A stretch of 64,000 nt of DNA, taken from the NCBI GenBank assembly GCA_942491145.1, contig CALOBC010000059.1:62001-126000 (forward strand), in the 5' to 3' direction. The position numbers and the translations under genes were made by a program. Origin of the DNA: CAXQUZ01 sp942491145 (GTDB lineage: Bacteria; Myxococcota_A; UBA796; UBA2385). The notes under the pieces were generated by a model that saw only the letters and a list, made by a program, of their open reading frames with translations, did no database searches and was not told where the DNA came from. The number at the start of each line of letters is the position of its first letter. Within the stretch, counting starts at the first letter, position 1. Below are positions 57,612-64,000 of the stretch, in pieces.

Positions 57612-58781
57612 TCAGTCCCCCGCCCGCGCCCGCAAGATCGCGATCCGAGCGATGGGCGGCCCCAGCACCTCGAAGATCAGGGTGGTGCCCACCACCACCG
57701 TGAGCAGCGTCGGGCCCTCCACCTCGAAGCGCGATGCGGCGCTCAGCGCCAGCCCCAGGGCCACGCCGGCTTGGGGCATGAGTGACAGCGGGGTCCAGAG
57801 CAAGGTTCGCTTGCTGCGGTCGCCCAGGGGCAGGGCGCCCAGGGCAATCCCACCAAATCGTCCGGCGGCCCGTGCCGCGACATAAGCCACCGCGAGCCCC
57901 CCCACTCCCAGCAGCGCACGGGGCTCCATGTGGGCCCCGGCGAGCACGAAGAACACCACCAGGAAGGGCCACTCAAGGTTCTCCACCTCACGGAAGGGAT
58001 GCTCGTGCTCCCGCGTGAGGTTGGTGAGGGCGGCGCCCATCGCCACGCTCGCCAGCAGCGTGCTCAGCCCGAGCGCCTCGCACAGACCGGCGCAGACCAT
58101 GACCAGCCCCAGGGCCTCGAGCGTCGTCGGGCGTCCCGCGCCCAGTCGGCCGGTCAGCGGCGCCGCCAGGGCGCCAAGAAGTGCGCCCACCAGCAGCGAT
58201 CCCCCCAGCTCACGGCCCGCCTCCAACAACATGCCGCCGTCGAGCTGTCCGGTGTCAACCAGCTCGGCGCCGGCCACCATGATCGCGTAGATCAGCACGC
58301 CCCAGACGTCATCCAAGGCGACGATGCTGCGCAGATCGGTGGCGAGGTCGTCATCCTTGCCCAGCTCATCGAGCACTGCGACGGTGGCCGCGGGGTCGGT
58401 GGCGGGTGCGATCCCGCCCAGCAACAGCGCCAGCGTCCACCCAAAGCCCGCGAGCCCGACGGTGAGCGCGACCAGGATCGCCGTGCCCACGGACAAGCCC
58501 AGGCTGAGGGCCACGGCCCGGCGGCCCCGCCGCTTGAAGGCCACCGCGTCGAACTCGCCGCCCAACAAGAACCCAATCATGGTCAGCGCGATGGCGGCGG
58601 CGCCCTCAAACCAGGTCTCGCTGTCGATCGGCAAGACATCCAGCGCCGCTGGCCCGAGGAGCACCCCCAACAGCAGCAACAGGCTGATCGTCGGGATGCG
58701 GGTGCGGGTGGCGACGATCTGCACGCCGATGGCCAGCAGCAGCACCGCGCCGATGACGAGCAGCATGGGGGTGGTGGTCAT
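57612..58781 (-). CDS. Cation:proton antiporter (CPA2/Kef-like)
   Basis: A 389-residue protein with about 12 transmembrane helices of the sodium/hydrogen exchanger family. The conserved ion-site region GGIAPATDPAATVAVLDELG (about 123-142) and LDDVWGVLIYAIMVAG (about 157) correspond to the TM4/TM5 signature with the single/double Asp. There is no TrkA_N or other regulatory domain at the C-terminus, so it is a minimal transporter. It exchanges Na+ or K+ for protons; the ion cannot be told. It is followed by the 3' end of the preceding plus-strand gene and preceded by a PH-like membrane protein gene on the same strand. Confidence 0.88.
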   Translation of the reverse strand: MTTTPMLLVIGAVLLLAIGVQIVATRTRIPTISLLLLLGVLLGPAALDVLPIDSETWFEGAAAIALTMIGFLLGGEFDAVAFKRRGRRAVALSLGLSVGTAILVALTVGLAGFGWTLALLLGGIAPATDPAATVAVLDELGKDDDLATDLRSIVALDDVWGVLIYAIMVAGAELVDTGQLDGGMLLEAGRELGGSLLVGALLGALAAPLTGRLGAGRPTTLEALGLVMVCAGLCEALGLSTLLASVAMGAALTNLTREHEHPFREVENLEWPFLVVFFVLAGAHMEPRALLGVGGLAVAYVAARAAGRFGGIALGALPLGDRSKRTLLWTPLSLMPQAGVALGLALSAASRFEVEGPTLLTVVVGTTLIFEVLGPPIARIAILRARAGD

Positions 58782-58919
58782 GCCGGCACTGTGGTGGGCT
58801 CGCCGGCGGCGCGTGCGTGGCGGACAGTGGGCATCGGGCGGTCTATCGGACGCCGAGGTGCGTCGCGAGTTCTCTGCCGGCGGGCAGCGCGCGGTCCGGT
58901 CGCCCCTCGCCCATCCAGG

Positions 58920-59366
58920 TCAGGCCCGCGCCCGCTCCCACGCGGCCACCAGCTCCCCGGCCGGCGCCCACACCGGAATCGCCCCCCGGTCGTGGCCGCC
59001 CCCCAACACCAGGGCCGATGGGGGCCCCTTGCGCCGGGACTCCACCCCACGAATGGCCGTCCACGGATAGCGGTGGAGCCCTCCGGGAATGACCATCACC
59101 ACGTCATCTTCAAGCAGGAGCACCCCGCACCGGGGGGCACTGCGGCGCACCCGCCACATCTTCCCCACCAGCGCACTCGCCACGGCAACCACCGGTCCCC
59201 AGACCCAGGGCGGCGTCTGAACCGCCACGAGAGCGGCCGTCAACAACACCAACACCTTGACTGCCCGGCTGGCGTTGCGCCCCCCCACCGGCACCGGGAT
59301 CCAGCGACCCTCCGGCAGGGGGCGTCGCGGGTCGAGCAGGCGATGGTCGTCGTGGGGCACGGGCAC
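58920..59366 (-). CDS. Membrane protein with PH-like domain
   Basis: A 148-residue protein with one or two central hydrophobic helices (VKVLVLLTAALVAVQTPPWVWGPVVAVASALVG, about 36-68) and a C-terminal segment of beta-strands, GVLLLEDDVVMVIPGGLHRYPWTAIRGVE, that resembles the bacterial PH-domain membrane proteins. GTG start at 59366. Same direction as the antiporter, 138 bp upstream of it. Function unknown; moderate confidence that it is a real gene. Confidence 0.6.
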   Translation of the reverse strand: MPVPHDDHRLLDPRRPLPEGRWIPVPVGGRNASRAVKVLVLLTAALVAVQTPPWVWGPVVAVASALVGKMWRVRRSAPRCGVLLLEDDVVMVIPGGLHRYPWTAIRGVESRRKGPPSALVLGGGHDRGAIPVWAPAGELVAAWERARA

Positions 59367-59487
59367 TCGGGATGGTCCAGCGCCCCGGTCGGGCCGTGAG
59401 AATTCGTGACGGGATTCCGGGGGCTGTGCCTGCCCAGGGTGTCGGACACGACATAGCTTCCGCCCAACCCCGGAGCCGTGCGAATCT

Positions 59488-60273
59488 GTGCCGAAGTCCC
59501 CACAGCGTCCGCCACTGCGACGCCTCCTCCTCCCGATTCAGCGCATCTCCCAGCCCGACGAAGTCTCCTGCGGCCCCACGTGTGTGGCTCAGGTGCTGCG
59601 CCTGTTTGGCGAGACGCGACCCCTCTCAGACCTCCTGAACCAAGTGCGGCGCAATGCCGACGGCGGCACCCAGGCGGTGTGGCTGGGTCAGCTCGCCCTG
59701 GACCTCGGCTACCGCGCCCGACTCTACCCATTTGGGGTGCGGGTGTTCGACCCGACGTGGTGGCGGCTGGAACCGGCGGAGCTGATCTCCCGGCTTGAAG
59801 CCCGGTCGGCGGCCCTGTCCCGCCAACCCGGCCGCGAGCGGGACGTGATCACCACCGATGCGTGGCGCGACTTTGTGTCCGCCGGCGGCAAGGTCGCGTT
59901 TGTGGAGCCCTCCCCCAAGCTGCTCGTGCGGATCTTGGACCGGGGCCGCCCCATCATCTGCGGACTCAGTGCGAGCTGGCTGTACCGCGAGTCTCGGGAA
60001 CGCCCCGACGACAACGTGTCCGACGACATTCTCGGCGAGCCGGTTGGCCACTTTGTGGTGGTCCGCGGCTACACCGGCGGCGGTCTGCATCTGCACATCG
60101 TCGATCCTGCCGACGACCCTCCCCCCTCGCTGCCCAGCCCGAAGGCCGCCCCGCCTTCGGCCCACGGCGAGTACCCCCTTCCGGCCAGCCGACTGCTTCA
60201 CGCCGTCCTGCTGGGCGACACCACCCGAGACGCGGTCCTGCTGGAGATCTGGCCGGCCCGTCCGCGGAGCTGA
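59488..60273 (+). CDS. C39-like (papain-fold) cysteine peptidase of an amidoligase operon
   Basis: A 261-residue protein without signal peptide. The papain-like C39 fold shows QPDEVSCGPTCVAQVL with catalytic Cys28 (Gln22 as oxyanion helper), His in GEPVGHFVVVRGY (about 187) and Asp in HIVDPAD (about 202). GTG start at 59488; the ribosome-binding site is weak. Only 3 bases separate it from the ATP-grasp/GCS2 gene. In this setting it may trim or transfer an amide-linked product rather than process a bacteriocin. Substrate unknown. Confidence 0.8.
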   Translation: MPKSPQRPPLRRLLLPIQRISQPDEVSCGPTCVAQVLRLFGETRPLSDLLNQVRRNADGGTQAVWLGQLALDLGYRARLYPFGVRVFDPTWWRLEPAELISRLEARSAALSRQPGRERDVITTDAWRDFVSAGGKVAFVEPSPKLLVRILDRGRPIICGLSASWLYRESRERPDDNVSDDILGEPVGHFVVVRGYTGGGLHLHIVDPADDPPPSLPSPKAAPPSAHGEYPLPASRLLHAVLLGDTTRDAVLLEIWPARPRS

Positions 60274-60276
60274 ACG

Positions 60277-63186
60277 ATGTCTGTCCCTGTTGTGGTTCTC
60301 GACGACCCTGCCCTGCTGCCTGCGGAGCTTCCCGGACTGCGCATCTGCACCACCGCCGACTTCTTGCGGGGTGCCGATGGCTTGACGGCGGGGGCCCGGG
60401 TCATCAACCTGGCCTCCGCCCGGGGCTACCTCGAAGCCGGCTGGTACGTGAGCCTGCTCGCTGAAGCGAGGGGGGGGCGGCCTCTCCCTGAAGCCGCACT
60501 GCTGGAGCAGTCTCGGGACCGGCGATCCAAGGAACGGGCCCTTCGTGAGCAAGGTGTGGACGTGCTGGACGCCGAAGAGGTGGCGGCCCGACTGCGGCTG
60601 GCTGCCGAGGTGGCGCCCCAGCTCTTGACGGGCGGCCTCGCGGTGCCCCTGGTCATCGACGACCCCGACGAGCCCCAGCCCCGGGCGCCCCTTGCGCACG
60701 AGGTCGTGGCGGTGCGCATTGTCGCCGGCTCAACCCTCGGTGGACAGGCCCACGAGGCGACCGCCCGGCGGTGCTTTGCGGCATGGCCCCTGCCCCTGAT
60801 GGAAGCGATGTTGGTCCAGGAAGCGGGCCGCTGGCGGGTGTTCTCGCTGCAGCCGCTGCTGTTGTCGGATCTCAGTGGTGCCGAGCGTGCCGAGCTGCCG
60901 GCCCTCCTCGCCCGCTACGGTGCCCGGTCCCAGCCCGAGACCGCCCCCACAATGCTCAGCCTCGCGGTGCTCTGGGATGGCTCAGACCCCGGCACGGCCT
61001 CCAGCGCCGAGACCCTCGACCGCCTCGCCCGGGTGGCGGCCCCCCATGGACTGCGGGTGGAGCGCCTGCACCCCTCCGACTTCGACTTGCTGAGCGACCA
61101 CGACGCGCTGTTCATCCGCACGGTGACGGGCGTGGATCAACCTGCGTGGGCCTGGGCCACCCGTGCCGAGTCCCTCGGCATGCCCGTGATTGACCATCCT
61201 GACGCCATTGTGCGCTGTGGCAACAAGGTCTACCTGCACGAGCTCTTGCAGCGCGCCGGCATCGCCACCCCCCCCACCCGCATCTTCGGCCAAGAGTCCA
61301 GCTTTGAGGACCTGACCGCCGTTCTCGGCGCCCCGGTGGTGGTGAAGGTCCCCGACGGCAGCTTCTCGACCGCCGTGTTCTGCATCGCCAGCGCCGAAGA
61401 CTTCGCCACGCGGGTGCCGCCGCTGCTGGAGCGCTCGCCGCTGCTGGTCGCCCAGTCGTTCTTGCCCACCACCTATGACTGGCGGGTGGGGGTGCTTGGC
61501 GGCAAGGTCGTGTGGGTGGCCCGCTACCACATGGTGCCTGGCCACTGGCAGATCCGCGATGCCAAGGGTGGCCAAGTGCGCTTCGGTCGTGTCGAGGCGG
61601 TCGCCCGGGACAAGGCGCCCAAGGCCGTGCTCCAGATCGCGGTCGCCGGTGCCCGTCTCATCGGCCGGGGCCTGTTCGGCGTCGACATCAAAGACACCGA
61701 CAATGGCCCCGTCATCATCGAAGTCAACGACAACCCCAACTTGGACACGGGCTACGAGGACGGGGTCGAGGGCGACCAGATCTACGAAGAGCTGGTGCGC
61801 TGGTACCTGCGAGAGCTGCGTCCCGCCACGCCCGCTCCGGCCCCCAAGCCCACCCGCGAGGGCTCCGCGCTGGTGGGGCTTCGCAAGCCCATCGGTCGCA
61901 TGCCCGCGGCCCGGTCCACGCCCTACACCGCCTACCAAGTGGTCGGGCTCGAGCTTGAGTATCCCATCGTCGACCGGGACCTCAACGTGTTGCCCGTGGC
62001 AGAGAGCGTTCTCGCCACGCTGGGCGGCCGCCCTTGCTCGGACGTGGCGCTCGGGCGCTTCGGCGCCAGCAACGAGATCGTGGACCACGTGCTGGAGATC
62101 AAGAACATCGTCCCCCACAGCAGCCTGGTCCGCGCCGAGGCCGAGCTGGTCGAGGGTGTGCGCCGCCTCGGGGTGCTCCTCGACCAGAAGTACCGGGCGC
62201 GCCTGTTGCCCGGCGGCATGCATCCTTGGCTGGACCCCCGCGACACCCGGGTGTGGAAGCGCAGCAACCGGCGCATCTACGAGACCTACACGCGGCTGTT
62301 TGACCTGAAGACCCATGGCTGGGCCAATGTGCACGCGGTGCATGTCAACTTGCCGCTCGGCTCGCCCGACGAAGCCGCGGCCATGATGAACGCCGCACGG
62401 CTGCTGGTGCCTTACCTGCCGGCGCTCGCAGCATCGTCCCCCCTGGTCCAGGGCGAGCTCACCGGGCGGGTCGACAACCGGGTGGCGTGGCTGTTGGAGC
62501 ATCAGGCGCGGCTGCCCGAGAGCATGGCCCGCCTCGTGCCGGAGCACCTCACCAGCCTCGCCGACTACAAGAAAGACGTGCTGGCGCCCATGTACGCGGC
62601 GGTGGACCGCATCCCCGGCGCCGAGGCGCTGCGGGCCGAGTTCCTCAACGCCCGGGGCGCGGTCATCAAGGCGAGCCGGAACAGCATGGAAGTGCGCATT
62701 CTCGACGTGCAGGAGTGCGTGCGGGCCGACGTCGCGGTGGCTTGGTTTGTGCGGCGGTCGCTGCGTTGGCTGGCCCGCAGCCTCGCGAGCCTGCCGCCCT
62801 CACCCCAGTGGATGCTGGAAGACGATCTTCTCGCGGTCTCTCGGCTCGGCGGTCAGGCCCGGGTGCACGCGCCCTTCTTGCCGTCGGCCACCCGGGACGC
62901 TGCCGGCCTCGCGTCTGCCCAAGACGTGCTCCAGTGGATGCTTCACAACGTCGATGGGCGCATCGCTGTCGACGAACAAGTCTATGCCGACCTCTGCGCG
63001 GGCATCATCGCCCGGGGCAGCCTGTCCGAGGCCATTGTCCGCAAGCTGGGCCCCCTCGCCGACGCCGCGGATGCCAGCAATGAAGCCACGGCGGGACCGG
63101 CCTTCACCGAGGCCGCCCGGGCCATCTGGATTCAGCTCGCCGACTGCTTGTTGGACAACCGTCCCTGGTCCGGTCGGGACGACTGA
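60277..63186 (+). CDS. RimK-type ATP-grasp ligase fused to a GCS2 (glutamate-cysteine ligase-like) domain
   Basis: A 969-residue cytosolic fusion of two carboxylate-amine ligases. Residues 1-220 are the RimK-related N-terminal domain seen in RLAP-type proteins. Residues 226-520 are an ATP-grasp: PVIDHPDAIVRCGNKVYLHELL, PVVVKVPDGSFSTAVF, SFLPTTYDWRVGVLGGKVVWVARY, and the Mg-binding VDIKDTDNGP / IIEVNDNPN near 467-490. From about 549 a GCS2 domain begins: YQVVGLELEYPIVDRD, EIKNIVPHSS, GGMHPWLD, HVNLPLGS, SRNSMEVRILDVQE. Both active sites appear intact. It would attach amino acids (Glu-type) in two successive ATP-dependent steps to an unknown acceptor. Three bases after the C39 gene and directly abutting the amidohydrolase. 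Confidence 0.88.
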   Translation: MSVPVVVLDDPALLPAELPGLRICTTADFLRGADGLTAGARVINLASARGYLEAGWYVSLLAEARGGRPLPEAALLEQSRDRRSKERALREQGVDVLDAEEVAARLRLAAEVAPQLLTGGLAVPLVIDDPDEPQPRAPLAHEVVAVRIVAGSTLGGQAHEATARRCFAAWPLPLMEAMLVQEAGRWRVFSLQPLLLSDLSGAERAELPALLARYGARSQPETAPTMLSLAVLWDGSDPGTASSAETLDRLARVAAPHGLRVERLHPSDFDLLSDHDALFIRTVTGVDQPAWAWATRAESLGMPVIDHPDAIVRCGNKVYLHELLQRAGIATPPTRIFGQESSFEDLTAVLGAPVVVKVPDGSFSTAVFCIASAEDFATRVPPLLERSPLLVAQSFLPTTYDWRVGVLGGKVVWVARYHMVPGHWQIRDAKGGQVRFGRVEAVARDKAPKAVLQIAVAGARLIGRGLFGVDIKDTDNGPVIIEVNDNPNLDTGYEDGVEGDQIYEELVRWYLRELRPATPAPAPKPTREGSALVGLRKPIGRMPAARSTPYTAYQVVGLELEYPIVDRDLNVLPVAESVLATLGGRPCSDVALGRFGASNEIVDHVLEIKNIVPHSSLVRAEAELVEGVRRLGVLLDQKYRARLLPGGMHPWLDPRDTRVWKRSNRRIYETYTRLFDLKTHGWANVHAVHVNLPLGSPDEAAAMMNAARLLVPYLPALAASSPLVQGELTGRVDNRVAWLLEHQARLPESMARLVPEHLTSLADYKKDVLAPMYAAVDRIPGAEALRAEFLNARGAVIKASRNSMEVRILDVQECVRADVAVAWFVRRSLRWLARSLASLPPSPQWMLEDDLLAVSRLGGQARVHAPFLPSATRDAAGLASAQDVLQWMLHNVDGRIAVDEQVYADLCAGIIARGSLSEAIVRKLGPLADAADASNEATAGPAFTEAARAIWIQLADCLLDNRPWSGRDD

Positions 63187-63900
63187 GTGCGCCCCCACGT
63201 CATTGTGAGCTGTGAGCACGCGGGCTGGGCCGTGCCGCCGGGGGTGGACCTCGGCATCAGTGCGGCCCAGCGCTCCAGCCACATCGGCTGGGACCGGGGT
63301 GCTGCCCAATTTGCGGATGCGCTGGGCGCGTCCTTGGGGTTGCCGGTCTTTCGGGGGGTGTGGAGCCGGCTGGTGGTGGACCTCAACCGCCGGGAGACCG
63401 ACCCAGGGGTGATGGCCCCGGTGTCTGGGGGCATCCCCATTCCCGGCAATGTGGGTCTCGATGCTGCGTCCCGAGAAGCCCGCTTGGCCCGCTGGCACCG
63501 GCCGTGGCGGCGGGCACTGTGCCATGCGGTGGATGAGGCGGTCGGCGCCGGCGGATGCATCCACATCAGTGTGCACTCCTTCGATCCCCACTTCCATCCG
63601 GGGGGTGGGCCCGGCATGGACCCGGCCCGGGTGGACCTCGATCTTGGGGTGCTCTTCGACCCGTCCAGATCCATCGAGAACAGCTTGGCAGAAGCGCTTC
63701 TGGCCGAGCTGCGCGCGGAAGGGTGCTCGGCCTATGCGAACCGACCGTATGCCGGCACCGCTGAAGGCATGGTGACCTGGCTGCGGGCCCGCCACTGTCA
63801 ACAGTACGCCGGGCTGGAGCTGGAGCTGCGTCAGGGCCCGATGGACCATGTGGTTGCCCAAGACGTTGTAGCCAAGGTCATCTTGGCGGCTATGGGCTGA
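63187..63900 (+). CDS. N-formylglutamate amidohydrolase-like protein
   Basis: A 237-residue zinc hydrolase of the N-formylglutamate amidohydrolase family: VSCEHAGWAVP (zinc ligands), HIGWDRGA, SRLVVDLNR, CIHISVHSFDP, ANRPYAGTAEGM and GLELELRQ. GTG start at 63187 directly follows the stop of the ATP-grasp/GCS2 gene, so it is translationally coupled. Family members hydrolyse N-acyl-glutamate or related amides. In this operon it probably removes an acyl group or recycles the product of the ligases. The histidine-degradation genes usual for hutG are absent, so a hut role is unlikely. Confidence 0.88.
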   Translation: MRPHVIVSCEHAGWAVPPGVDLGISAAQRSSHIGWDRGAAQFADALGASLGLPVFRGVWSRLVVDLNRRETDPGVMAPVSGGIPIPGNVGLDAASREARLARWHRPWRRALCHAVDEAVGAGGCIHISVHSFDPHFHPGGGPGMDPARVDLDLGVLFDPSRSIENSLAEALLAELRAEGCSAYANRPYAGTAEGMVTWLRARHCQQYAGLELELRQGPMDHVVAQDVVAKVILAAMG

Positions 63901-64000
63901 CCCGTGTGGGGCGCGTGTGGACGCAAGGGTCTCCCCACCCGACGGTTGAGTTGTGGTCGCTCAGACCGCGGGGTTGTTGAGTACTGACGGTGTCTGGCAC

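Overview
The window is about 64 kb of very GC-rich DNA that reads like a member of the Myxococcota / former Deltaproteobacteria. The signs are many secreted lipoproteins carrying MopE-type metal-binding motifs (D-x-D-G-D ... DCDD) and thrombospondin type-3 calcium repeats, VCBS/FG-GAP and parallel beta-helix surface proteins, a subtilisin-like protease, large hybrid histidine kinases, phosphatidylcholine synthase and a probable selenoprotein. I see no rRNA, tRNA, CRISPR array, IS element or prophage. The taxonomic call is inference from gene content.

Layout. 1-4.8 kb: the 3' end of a surface protein with an ALK/LTK-like glycine-rich domain, a membrane desaturase/hydroxylase with its own AT-rich sigma70-like promoter, and two secreted proteins. 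4.8-11.7 kb: a cusC-cusB-cusA-type heavy-metal efflux operon (minus strand) with 4-bp overlaps. 11.8-17.6 kb: a small membrane protein, a VCBS lipoprotein and an S8 protease with a six-fold decapeptide repeat. 17.7-24.2 kb: a ketopantoate-reductase-like enzyme, a PAS hybrid kinase, an exo-sialidase-like lipoprotein, an SGNH hydrolase and a TPR/LysM protein. 24.5-31.3 kb: a beta-propeller lipoprotein whose C-terminal redoxin domain is entered through an in-frame UGA placed as U-x-x-C, a beta-helix lipoprotein broken by TAG, an OmpA pair, an N-acetylmuramoyl-L-alanine amidase and phosphatidylcholine synthase. 31.5-38.6 kb: a flavoprotein, an MTH1-like Nudix hydrolase, a MopE/beta-helix lipoprotein, a Ca/Na exchanger and a MopE protein.

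38.9-48.3 kb is a phosphate locus: a phosphate-type porin (interrupted by TAG), a fusion of 2-phosphoglycerate kinase with archaeal-type phosphoglycerate mutase, then pstS, phoU fused to a catalytically dead LMW-phosphatase domain, pstC, pstA and two pstB genes. The two PstB proteins have complementary defects: PstB1 has an intact LSGGQ signature but lost the switch histidine, and PstB2 has intact Walker motifs and histidine but a ruined signature. Together they would form a heterodimer with one good ATP site. 48.3-56 kb: a small membrane protein, a TSP3 protein and a one-piece sensor (propeller, Y_Y_Y, kinase, receiver, AraC HTH) next to a double TGTC-N7-GACA operator. 56.3-59.4 kb: a membrane-anchored unknown, a cation/proton antiporter and a PH-like membrane protein. 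59.5-63.9 kb: a tight three-gene operon (C39-like peptidase, RimK-type ATP-grasp fused to GCS2, N-formylglutamate amidohydrolase) that looks like an uncharacterised amide-ligation pathway.

Strongest leads: the UxxC redoxin with a SECIS-like hairpin, the asymmetric Pst ATPase with the PhoU-pseudophosphatase, the 2PGK-phosphoglycerate mutase fusion, the amidoligase operon, and two GACA/TGTC-based operators.
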